NCBI GenBank assembly: GCA_050084985.1
Contig: JBITNC010000002.1
Coordinates: forward strand, 11,160,001-11,224,000
Direction: 5' to 3'
Origin: Nageia nagi
Lineage: Eukaryota; Pinophyta
DNA: 64,000 nucleotides
The notes below the pieces were generated by a model. It saw only the letters and a program-made list of their open reading frames with translations. It was not told the DNA's origin and ran no database searches. Both the position numbers and the translations under genes were made by a program. How positions within the stretch are numbered: the stretch's first letter is position 1; the number at the start of each line of letters is the position of its first letter. Of this stretch, positions 8,762 to 19,700 are shown piece by piece.

Positions 8762-11640
8762 CTAAGGAAAAGAAAGAAAGAAAGTATATTAATGTCCTCG
8801 GGTGACCAAAAGTAGTCAATGGGACTAGAAAGTACAATCATGTAAATGAAGCTAGCAAGCCCCTAGTGGGTGCCTTTAAAGAAAACATAAAAGAATAAAC
8901 AACTACAACCATACAAGAGAATCCTGGCTCTAAAAGAAAGGAGGGATACAAAAACTAAGGCTCCCCAAGGAATGTCGCTCTGGACCGCACTGGGGGAGCA
9001 TACGACGGTACTCTCTACTCCAGGGGAGCTCATGCGTGATCACTATGGGATGTGTTTGTGATATTGTTACTAGAGGAGGAGGATGTGATTTGATGCATCA
9101 GCGAAGGATCCTCGGTGCTCTGTGTACGTCTCCTGGTCCGACGTGCTAGATGCAGGTGCTCCTCTCGGTGTCTCCTACGAGCTCGCTCAAGGGAAGAGGC
9201 GCGAAAAAAGGACGTAATGAGTCGATCCCCAAGTGGTTGCTAAGCTCGAGCTAGAAGTCGTCACCGTAAGAGGAGGGCCTCTCGGAAGTACAAAGCCAAA
9301 CGGTGCTGATCAAGATAACGGATGAATGTGCTCAAAGAGCTTTGTGAGTCTCAGAAAAGGCAATAATAGCATCCTCGGATCTCATGGTAAACCAAGTATC
9401 GGAAAACAAAATGGGTCTTAGACTTAATCTCAAGAGAGCAAAGGCGACAAACTCGAAGGTCTCTTTCTATGTGGTGGTCTGTCTCGATCCTCAATTGGTG
9501 TGAACATACTCGAAATTGGCCAAGGGCTAATCTCAATCCAAGAGGAAGATGCAAGCTGATGTATCCAGGTGGTTAGATCAACCCCCTATCTAACTAGAGG
9601 AAATGATGAGCATAATGGTCTAGTTTGGGTGTCAACGGTTGCGGGGAGGACATCCAAATCTCAAAAGCATCTTGGAGACCTCGACGAACCAGCATCAATG
9701 GCAACCCTAGGCGGACAAGTCGATTGAGGAAGTCAAGGCTCTAACTACGAGTCTACCACTCCCATGGGCAGATAAATTCTGAATATGACGAAGAAAGAGG
9801 ACTATGACAGCGAGGGCCTAAACCAGAAGAGGCTTGCATCCAAACTCCGCAAGTACAATAGGGTGTGGGATTGTCCTCTTACTCCAAATGAAGCGTGATA
9901 GGAAGGTGATCAAGATCCTCTCTATCGATGTCCAATCAACTGCCAACAAGCTGGGTCCCCAAACCTTTACTTCGTACAAGGCTATAGATATGACCAGGGT
10001 CTAAAATAACTCTAACTTGGATGGAACGTCCTGAAAGTGTAACTGGAAGCACTGCCTCTCCAAAGTGGACAAGGTCACATACCCTCAACGAATTTTGGGT
10101 GCCGTTGCTGACCTCATGGAGAATCTGGGACCCGAGAAGAGCACTCCCAAGTATGTATAAGACGAGGTAGTCTCTATACTACTGCCACAAAGGCTGAGTT
10201 GTGTCCAATCCACTGTGACCTTCGAAACATTAAAGGACACAACTTTAGTCTCGCTAAGGTTCATTGTCAACTCCTGCCTAGCATTGGACCTATCAGGAGC
10301 ATCAAGAAAAGCCTGCAAACCCTCAATCGAGTGAGATAGCAATACAATGTCATCAGCAAAAAGAAGTAAGGAAACTTTGCTACCATGAAGAAGGTATCCA
10401 CACTCGGACCCTATGGTCTCAAGGATAAAGGACTCCAGCTCATCTATATATAACCCAAACAAAGTCGAAGAGAGAGCAACCCTGTTTCACCCCTATGTTG
10501 CAAAGAACACGATCAAAGAGTCCATTTGAGGTGTGCACTCAGCTTGAGAGCGTCCCATATAAAGTCAAGATAGCCACTAAACCCTCCTCTGGTACTCCTA
10601 AACTCCTCAGTTGCTTCATGAGTCTATGTCGAGGAACAATGTCAAAGGCTTTCCTGAAGTCTACAAAACAGCAAAAAACTGGAGACATCTAGAATGTAGC
10701 CTCCTCGATAATAGCCCTAAGTGTGAAAATATGATCAAAGGTATGATAGTCTTTGTGAAAGCCATCTTGTCCCATAGCTCGAAACCTCCTAGAGTCAACC
10801 ATCCAAGATAGATACCCCTCCAAGACCATGGCATACAACTTGGCCAGGGTGTGGCCAATCATGATTGTGCGATAATTGCTCGGGTCATCGGGATAGCCAG
10901 TCTTAAAGATGGGGTGAATGATGTTGGAAGTCCAGGAAGAAGGGAAACCAGAGCAAATAACATTGTTGAAGAGTTGCGCAAGGAAGGGGGGAGGGTGTGG
11001 ATGGCATGCTTGAGGAATTCGGCTTGAAGATCTTCAATGTCCATGGCCTTCCCCAAGTTTAGTTTCTAAATGGTAGAATGGATGAGGGGAGATGAGAAAA
11101 AATCTAAAGTGAAGGGAGGGTGGATAGGAGTGAGTGCGGGATGTCTACCAAAAGTGTAGAGGCAAGAGGCATACTCCTTCCAGGCATGGAAAGAAGTGGA
11201 ATTTGTGAGGTGTTTTTTAGGTAGGAAGGAGCGCCAAAAGGATTTTGCGTTAGAATGAAGGGAAGATATGATCTCGGTTCTCCTTTAGGCTAAGAAGTGA
11301 CGTTTCTTAGTCCTAAGGAGACGATGGAGCGCAACGGTGGAGGTGGATCTAGGGTCGCAAACCATGGATCGACGGAGGCGGCGATGGGAATCTTTGCACT
11401 CAAGTTCAAACCAAGGATTCATCGAACAATGGCCTGGGTGGCGAAAGCGGTGGGGTGGGCTCAGTTTGTGGGGAAAGGCCTGGAGGGCCGCTTAGTGGAG
11501 GAAAGTAGCAAGAAAGGAGGAGGCTCGATCCTCTACCGACGGGAGGGAGGGTAAAGCGAGGAGTTTTTGCTAAAGGAGCTATTGTAGAGTGGGTCAAATA
11601 GGATGGATAGGCGAGGGGCTCTGGGAGTGGGAGTGTTAAC
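8762..11640 (-). mobile_element. Non-LTR retrotransposon (LINE), 5' truncated or degenerate
   Basis: Minus-strand element with a complete RT domain remnant, a post-RT region and a long 3' untranslated region that ends in GGACATTAATATACTTT and a (CTTT)n tail, on the plus strand as AAAGAAAGAAAG at about 8768-8784. The endonuclease domain was not identified; the 5' part (11060-11640) reads as a degenerate linker. It lies against the broken copia 3' LTR. The protein resembles RTE-like LINEs in motif layout, but I cannot assign the clade without a tree. The 5' boundary is uncertain. Confidence 0.75.
9600..11220 (-). pseudogene. LINE reverse transcriptase ORF (broken)
   Basis: Broken minus-strand translation gives, in order: DIEDLQAEFLKHAIHTLPP (about 11040-10980), an IIHPIFKTG and NYRTIMIGHTLAKLYAMVLE segment (about 10940-10830), QDGFHKDYHTFDHIFTLRAI, CCFVDFRKAFDIVPRHRL, then the catalytic segment MFGLYIDELESF with SLLLFADDIVLLS at about 10370-10334, SYTYLGVLFSGPRFS, and further downstream FQLHFQDVPSKLEL and PIVLAEFGCKP. 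The FADD box is intact, but frameshifts and stops occur between blocks. It would copy its own RNA by target-primed reverse transcription if active; this copy cannot. Confidence 0.8.
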
Positions 11641-13089
11641 TAGTCAAGATTATTCACAAGTGTTAGAGCTTGCTGAGATCAGCCTCTTCACATGGCCTTA
11701 CCAAAGTGAAAGTCGAGTCCCTTAGGAAGGACCTTGCCCATGGTCAATTTAGAGGTCTATGGACCATTGATTGTTTTACAATTGATGGTGAGAATCTGGT
11801 AGTGATTGTAAACTTCAAACGATGTTAAGGCTCGCAGGTCATATTATACAACAGGTGTGGCCCACATATTATTAAGGCTCAAAAAGCCTTTATGGAGGGT
11901 GAAGGCCCCCACATTATTGATGGGGACTTGTAGTCACCTTTCCTGTAACTGCATCTTCTACATTTTATTCCATATTATCACACCTGCTAAAGCTTTAACT
12001 ATCTTCTGTAGTCCATCTTTTTATGACATTTCCTATAAGTAATAAAATTGTAGAAGAATTTTGATGACTTGATAGACTTAACTATGTTTTGTTTGACTTG
12101 TGTTTAGTTTAAGTCAGTGCAGAAAAAGCTCTCGATAGTTACCAGCCGCTTTGCACTAACAGTTGTTGTTGGATGAGTCCTCTGCTAGAATGAACAACCC
12201 CAGTTGCTCAACGAGATTTCACGGCAGTGCAAAGGTTGTTGTAGGGTATAATTTCCCAGTAGTAAAGAGGTTGTTGCTGCAGGATGTTTTCCTATAGCAC
12301 TTACAGACAATCGTTTCAGCTTAGGTGGATTATTAGTGAAAGCCATATTGAAAAAAAAAAATCAAAAGATATGGATCTAACTCAAACGAGGATGTTTTCC
12401 AATGATATGGATCTAACTCAAAAGAGGGGTTCTAGTCTATAGGGGGTGTCGTCGAAGACGCACAATGTTGCAATTCCCTTGACAAGATAGAGGTAATTAC
12501 ATAAGTCTCTAGATAGGGTAATTTTGGGTTGTATATGAGTTCCAGTCTATCAGGGGTGTCAAAGATGCACATTATTGCTATCCCCTTGACAAAATGGATC
12601 TAATGGGATATGTCTCCCGATGGGTAATTCTTGACTCTATACTTCTTTTTCCCTACTAATATGATCAAGTTTAAAGGTAAAGGAAAAATACTACAGAAAA
12701 AAGATTGTAAGAAAACTTAGTGCCTGAAATTTAGATCTAATATCTGTCATACTTAGCATGGTAATGCTTCTAGAATCATATAGCTAGTAGACAAAATGTG
12801 CAATAATGTTTTAGAACCAATAATCCTTGCAAAAATAGGAAATAACTTAATATTTCAAGAATTATAATAAACCACTTCGAGAGAGCAACTTTCTATTAGC
12901 CACAAAGAGAGGGGTAATTTATTTGCCAATTAGAGACAAATATAGACATTTATGATATTTAAATGATGACTACGAATGAATCCTTTTCTCTATATATAAA
13001 CTATATTCTCATGAAAGGATGAATTCTTACGACAAGATATATTTTACAACTATATGATCATAAGATAATTAATCAGAAGGTAGCTTTAT
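11641..13089. other. Non-coding sequence, partly probable gypsy LTR
   Basis: No coding frame is recognised from 11640 to 12400. If the polypurine tract at 13103-13113 is correct, the sequence from 13102 downwards is a minus-strand LTR of unknown length. It contains the promoter-like TTTATATATAGAG on the minus strand at about 12990-13002. Confidence 0.35.
12430..12605. repeat. Diverged tandem repeat of about 110 bp
   Basis: A segment beginning TTCTAGTCTATAGGGGGTGTC and continuing through GACGCACAATGTTGCAAT and CCCTTGACAAGAT recurs as TTCCAGTCTATCAGGGGTGT, GATGCACATTATTGCTAT and CCCCTTGACAAAAT. The second copy starts near 12540. A shorter TATGGATCTAACTCAAA motif is also doubled at about 12369 and 12407. 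Confidence 0.7.
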
Positions 13090-13260
13090 TAGGTTCATTA
13101 CATTCCCTCCTTTAAAAAATTTTTTCCTCAAAGTTTGAAAGTGTTGGAAAATATCTTCTAACTTGTATCTAACAAGATTTAACTTTTTTGGTTGTGTTGT
13201 GTTGGCCATCTTTAGCTTGAAAAGTACCCTATTGCTCAGGAAGTAAAATTGATTCTAACT
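13090..13260 (-). mobile_element. Probable Ty3/gypsy 3' terminus (pol end, polypurine tract, LTR start)
   Basis: On the minus strand a frame reads RYKLEDIFQHFQTLRKKFF and then runs straight into KGGNVMN, the pattern seen where gypsy pol ends over the polypurine tract. The tract AAAGGAGGGAA (13113-13103) is followed at once by TGTAATGAACC (from 13102), a plausible LTR start. One upstream stop is present. No second LTR or other pol domain was found nearby, so this is a fragment call. Confidence 0.45.
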
Positions 13261-13269
13261 CCATGGAAG

Positions 13270-13370
13270 TAAGCGAGGGAGTCAGCAGAGAGAGTGAGGG
13301 AGGGGGGAAGGGAGGGAACGCGCGAGGGAGGGAGGAAGGGAGGGAGGAAACAAGGGAAAGTGTAGAGTAA
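13270..13370 (+). other. Purine-rich, G-quadruplex-capable tract
   Basis: The plus strand is dominated by GAGGGAGG-type repeats. The stretch GAGGGAGGGGGGAAGGGAGG fits four G runs with short loops, and a second set follows after ACGCGC. Microsatellite-like origin is likely. Confidence 0.75.
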
Positions 13371-13560
13371 TTTTAGCCTTCTTCTTTCCTTTCGTTGAAA
13401 CTTGAAAGTAATATCCATGTATGTCACAAAGTAATATCCATGTATGTCACCAAATTTGGAATATCTGACCATTTGTTCTGTACCCATGCATGGATCATTT
13501 GGCTGATGTTTTATAAGTATCCATTCAAGCCTAGGAGAATTTAAGCTCATTGATCTATTT

Positions 13561-15930
13561 CTCTTGAATTTGAGAACTTGTCAAAAGAAGGGCCTCAAAT
13601 TCATCTCCCATCTCCAAGTTAAGCATTAACATATGATGCAGTCAAGGACAAGAATCCCAATTAAGAATGCTCAACCTTGCAGCCCAACCACTCACATAAG
13701 ATGAAGAATGTCAAATATTGCAACCAGACATAGAAATTAGCATAAAAAATTCATATTAAGTTTGCCAATAGGCCTACACAATCAAAATACATAAATTAAA
13801 GCATTAAAACAAGAATCTATTCACAATAACGAGCTCTATTTTCTCTCTTCTCTCCAATCAGGTCATACATTTCACTCCCAATCAACGTCTTGGCTATAAA
13901 AATCTTCTTCTCCTTTAGAAAATCAGCCCTCTTGGCTGTATATACTCTTGTTTCACCCCTTCAGTCTTCTATTCTATTTCTTTATGTAAAAAACTTTAAT
14001 TCTAAATTTAGTTTGCTTGTCTTACAAGGATTCTATTTTCTAAGACAGCCAATAACATGCAAAACGCATGCAATCTATTGTACCCAGAATCAGCCACCTG
14101 GATGCTCCTGCATCAACATCAAGACATTAAGATTCTTGCTTTGTTTTACAATACCTTATCTTCCAAGTTTGTAACAAGTCATTTATTAGCATGATCAATA
14201 TTTCTACCATTTTTGGGAAGCACATCCTCATCAGTTTTATACGTAGTTACAAACCAAGTAGGCTTCAACTTCATGGCTACTGCTTTCCGTTAGACTTCTT
14301 CCTCGCATTACTGGCTACACCAGCCAGACCTCTTTGCAATAAAAGCCCTACCCTAGAACTATGCCATATTGATAGTAACGTTTCTTCACCTTCATCAAAT
14401 GTATGAAATTGTTTAAAGTTTAAACGACTAGACAAACATTTAAAAGAAACAGACTTCTGAACCTTTAACAAGCTGAAAGTAAAAAGTGATATAAGCCTTA
14501 TGACAAAACATACAAAATTAGTTCCGCAAGGAAATTCCATTTTTTTTTCCTTTGGAAAAATAACCCTTTAACTAATCCCTAAAAAACACTCACAGAACAA
14601 AAGAATCAGTTTATATTGTTATGAACATGTTACTTGGCAAGATCTACTAAAGAACTTACAATAACTATCATCTCACAAGAATGAACTTTAACTTGTACTC
14701 TTATAATCAAAAGCTTTCTTAGGAAATAAATATCCAATTAGAGTGCAGATGAAAGAAAGGCATACTACAAAATTCAAAGAAAACCCAACAATCTTCTTAT
14801 GGTTGAAGAAAAGAATAATCTGCATCCGAACGCACCCACAGAACAGGACATCATTACTCTCACACACCTAACAACACACCCAAAGTATCTTAACCATAAT
14901 ATACACTTCTATGATCTTACTAATATCGCTCATTCTACTCTAACCGGATGCTAAATCCATCCTCAAAAGCACTCACTAGTTTAACAAACATCTTTGTTTT
15001 ATCCATGATTGAAATCCCACTTTGATGGTCTCGATCTCTTTAATTGGGCACCGACCTATAAGTGTGCTAATCGCTACTCCAGTTCAAGACATGAAAGGAA
15101 ACAAGGCACCCACATACAAGCACTGTGATCTGGGCATCTTGGTATTCCTCGAAGCCGCATAATAATAATCGTCTGTGTTCCTCCATACCATGAATATGAT
15201 AAAATAAAATAAAAATAAAAAATTAATTTTTTGTCTCAGTTTTTCCAAACCATTATCAAAAACAACAAAATTCATCTCTTGGTTTTCCTCAAAATCATAA
15301 AAAACAATCAAACAAATCTAAAGATTCTTATATCTAAACAAATATTGAAAAAATAAAATCTGTCAATTGAGACGATATTATAAAAGAATATAAATCCTTT
15401 TTACCTGAAAGGCTTTGGAGATGATATCATCATGCTCTGAAATATGACATCTGCAATTGCAGCAGCTGTAGATTCTAGGACCCAACACCACCTCTCCCAT
15501 CCCCATATCAGTGCCTCAATCTAGTTTTCAACACCAGCCTCGACCTTAATTGAATCCTTATTAAACAATATTGTTAATCAAAGTTAGCGCCTCTTCCGAG
15601 GTTTTTCCATACGCCCAGAACACCCAAGTTAACTGTACTTAAAAAGGAATTGTAGCACAGCATTCCGAAGTGTGTAAGCTATTGACCATTTCATGACAAT
15701 TTCGTGTTGCAAAATATAATCTATAACTTTACTCTTGCGCTATCCAATGTGGATAATCTCGAGTGATTATTTTAGAGTTGAGAGGAGCATCCCATTTAGA
15801 GTATACTATACCTATACATCAAGGATGACGAATCATGGACCAAAATTGACAAATAGATTGATTAATGGGATTTAGTCATTTAATACAATAATTGATGCTT
15901 CCCTCCGATTAGAGATATAATCAAGGAATG
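13561..15930. other. Non-coding stretch without recognised feature
   Basis: Several open frames of 60-95 codons exist on both strands, but none shows a known motif, and their composition is like the surrounding AT-rich DNA. I see no repeat pair or RNA gene here. Confidence 0.4.
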
Positions 15931-15996
15931 ATTGAATTGAGAAGCAATTGTAGAAGCATCCATTCAATTGAATTGAGAAGCAATCGTAGAAGAATC
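15931..15996. repeat. 30-bp near-tandem duplication
   Basis: ATTGAATTGAGAAGCAAT followed by TGTAGAAGCATC at 15931-15960 recurs at 15967-15996 with two substitutions, period 36. Confidence 0.85.
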
Positions 15997-16277
15997 AAAT
16001 TCAATTTAAAGTGTCTTAGAAACTCTTGTCCGCCATACCAACCTTTTCTTTTTTTTGTTTGTTTGTTTTTTTTTTTTGGAAGTCAATGGGTATGTAGCCT
16101 TCAAAAGTTGAATGATAAATGTGTTTTTTTTGGTAGACATTGATTGCAAAAATTTGTGAAGTACTCTCATCTATTGATTGATTTTAGAAATTTGTGGATT
16201 GGTACAAAGGTGTTTACTAAAAGAACATTAGGTTTAATCTTTTGAAGGTTAATCTTTAGATTTTAAAGTAAAGGTAA

Positions 16278-16282
16278 CAAGT
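16278..16282. repeat. Target site duplication, left (CAAGT)
   Basis: CAAGT directly precedes the chromovirus LTR and is repeated exactly at 22882-22886, as expected for Ty3/gypsy integration with a 5-bp stagger. Confidence 0.93.
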
Positions 16283-16778
16283 TGTAACGCTACCAGACGC
16301 GCCACCCCTTGGGGCGTGGCTATCGATGGTAACGCCCGGCACCGACATAGTCGACACGGTCCGAAAGCCTGGGTACCGGACTTATGGGAATCACCCCCAC
16401 CAGACGTATCCTCTCATGGCCCTTCCCGCACGGCTAGCCGGCTCCACCGTCTTCGTCAACTCCGTAGTTGCATACTGCTCGAGGCCTCGTACCTCTAGAG
16501 CTAGTCCGACCCCTTGGAGCATCGGACCGGTTTGTCATAGTTACCAGGATGCCTGTGCTCACCGCCCAACCAACGACCTTCAAACGGGTATCACCCCTAA
16601 GGTCCCCCTGAGCTGTATTCGCCCATCCATATCGCCCAGTCCAACCATAGGAACGGACTCTCAACCTTGTCCGCCATGGTTCCTAAAGCATGACAGTCTG
16701 GGCCCGGAATGGATCCCCGTGTACTAGAGGTTACGCTCTACGTACACTCACCACCCCGGGAGAGGCGACCCTCTCACA
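16283..16778 (-). repeat. Chromovirus 3' LTR
   Basis: 496 bp; plus-strand ends TGTAACGC...CTCTCACA, so on the element strand TGTGAG...TTACA. About 95% identical to 22385-22881. The last codons of pol (ATG TGA) overlap its first bases (stop at 16776-16774). Confidence 0.95.
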
Positions 16779-19700
16779 TTCTCCCCCACTTAAAGATGTT
16801 GATGTCCTCGTCAACAATGTACCCCGAAGGGACGAGTGGGTCTCTGGCAACAAATTGGTGCTAGTCACGCCACCAATATTTTTCATGGCCTTCAGCCAGG
16901 AACTCTTGGATCTTGTCCTCAAAGTTCCATAAGCTTTCTGCCCTTTCCCATGTGTCATTTTCGATGGTTTCACCTTCCCATCCGACAAGGTACTCAATTT
17001 TCTTTATCTTACCAAAACCCCTTGTCCTGACACCCTTGATCTCTTTTACTACCTTCTACGGTCTATCGATGATACCGACAGGCGGGCGAGTGGGAACCAT
17101 TCTCTCAGGATTTTCTGAATCTTCCACACATGGCCTCAACTGGCTGACATGAAAAACATCATGTATGTGCAGATGACTTGGTAGCTAGATCTTATACGCC
17201 ACTTTGCCAATTCGCTTAACCACTCTGAATGGTCCCTCATATCTCCTCGTGAGAGACTTTGATGTTCCCGGTGCAAGCTTGAAGTGGTCTCCATCAATTC
17301 TCAACAATACCAAGTCCCCAACCTTGAACTCCAACTCTCGTCTCCTCTGATTTGCATTTTTCCGCATTCTCTCCTGAGCCTGTAGTAGAAATGCTCATGC
17401 AGCATCTATTCTCTCCTTCCAATCCTCCAAGTACCAAGTTGCCGATGGGCAAGTGCTATAATATTCCGATACCACTGTGTGGGGAGCGATTGGTTGCCTA
17501 CCCGTGGCAAGTTCGAATGGAGTGAATTTACTTGAGGCTGACTTCTGGCTATTATAACTGAACTGTGCAATGTCCAGGAGGTCGGGCCAGTTTGTTTGGT
17601 CTGATATCACATAATGCCTCAAGTATTCCTCTAGGATCCCATTTACTCTCTCTATCTGCCCATCTGTCTGTGGATGGTGACTTGTGGACAGAAACAGCTT
17701 TATGCCCATTATCCTGAATAACGTTGACCAAAAGTTACTAGTGAATCGAGCATCCCTATCCGACACAATGTTCAGTGGTATCCCCCAATATTTCACAACA
17801 TGCTTGAAGAAGTATTCAGCTGTCATTGCCGCTTCGCATGGATACCTACACAGGATGAATGTGGCATACTTAGAGAATCTATCAACCACTACCATAATGC
17901 TGGTATATCCTTGTACCTCCGGTAAGCTGGTGATAAAGTCCATGCTGACACTCACCCATGGTCCGACAGGTATTGGGAAAGGTTGAAGTAAACCTGCTGG
18001 CCGTTTTCTCTCACTCTTATCTTGTTGGCACAATAGGCAGCTTCTCACATAGCTTTCCACATCCTTGAACATGTTCGGCCAATAGTACCCTCTAGAGATC
18101 AACGCCATCATCCTATCTCTTCCTGGGTGTTCGGCCCAAGGTGAGTCATGACACTCTTTCATTATCTCTGTTCTTAGGCCGTCCCACTTCGGCAAATAGA
18201 TCCTGTTGGCACTGTACATCAGTAAGCCCATACGAGTCTTGAACCTTGTCAACCGATTCACATTTGCAAATTTATCTACTGAGGTTACCATGGCTCTAGC
18301 CTGCGGGTCTTTTTCCATCCCTTCTCTGATTCTCGAAACCAAATCCCCTGAAAGCTATACTTGACCTGGCTGATTTGGCTGTTGATCCTCTTTGGCCAAC
18401 TCTTCCTGGCCATTTTTCATTGCAGTGAGGGCACGGGGTGGTTTCTCCCCCACTTGAGCTTGGGCGAGCTCCTGCGAGCCCTCATTAGGATCCTTCAGTT
18501 GAGCCTTATGGCTCAAGGCATCCGCTACCGCATTCTTCTTGCCTAGGTTGTATCTAAACTCGGCATCATATCCGACCAAGAAGTCTGCCCACCGTGCCTT
18601 CTTCCCCGTTAGCTTACTAGATGTCTTAAAATAAGTGTTGGAGATGTTGTCCATCTTAATCACAAATGGAGTGCCCAAAAGATAGTGTCTCCAAACACGT
18701 AAACAGTGTAAGACTGCCACCATTTCCTTGTCATGCGCGGGGTAGTTCCTCTCCGCGTCTTTCAACTTTTGTGACTCATAAGCTATGGGGTGTCCATCTT
18801 GGATCAAGACCCCACCGATGGCATAATCCGAAGCATCTGTGTGCACTTCAAAAGACTTAGAAAAGTTAGGCAAAGCTAACACTGGTGAGGTTGTGAGCTT
18901 GCATTTCAGTTCCTCAAATGCCTTCTATCGAATTGGAGTCCAGAACCACCTTGTCTGTTTTCTGAGCAACTGAGTGAGGGGGGCTGCTATCTTCGAATAT
19001 CCACATACAAACTTCCTATAATAGTTGGCTAAACCCAAAAATTGTCTGAGCTGATGGACATCCTTTGGAGGCTCCCAATCTTGAATGGCATCCAACTTCT
19101 GCATCTCTGGCTTAATCTTTCCACCACCAACGACATGTCCCAGGAAGCTCACTTCTGTTTGTGCAAAGGCACATTTTTCGTTTTTGACGTAAAGCTCGTT
19201 CTCCCTGAGCTTGTCAAACACCAAGGCCAGATGTGTTTTGTGCTCCTCTAGGGACTTGCTATAAACCAATATGTCATCCAGATATACCACGATGAACTTA
19301 TCCAAATAAGGCCGGAACACATCGTTCATAAGCGTACAAAATGTCGTCGGGGCATTGCATAACCCGAATGGCATAACCATAAAGTCGAAAGAGCCATATC
19401 TTGTCACACAGGTTGTTTTCTCTTCATCGCCCTGTGCGATGCGTACTTGGTAATAGCCTTGCTTTAAATCAAGCTTCAAGAAGTACACGGCTTTACCCAA
19501 CCGATCAAAACAATCCTCAATGAGTGGAAGTGGGTACTTGTTTTTGATCGTAATTTTGTTAAGGGCCCGGTAGTCCACACACATCCGCAACGACCTGTCT
19601 TTCTTTTTCTGAAATAGCACTGGTGCCCCGTAAGGTGAATGAGACGGTCTCAAATAACCGGTGGCCATTAACTCTTCTAGCTGCTTCTTTAACTCTGCCA

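Noticed and set aside
16316-17152. Several plus- and minus-strand frames of 60-133 codons
   Set aside because: They lie in the LTR or antisense to the chromovirus pol end, and recur in the second LTR at 22275-22952.
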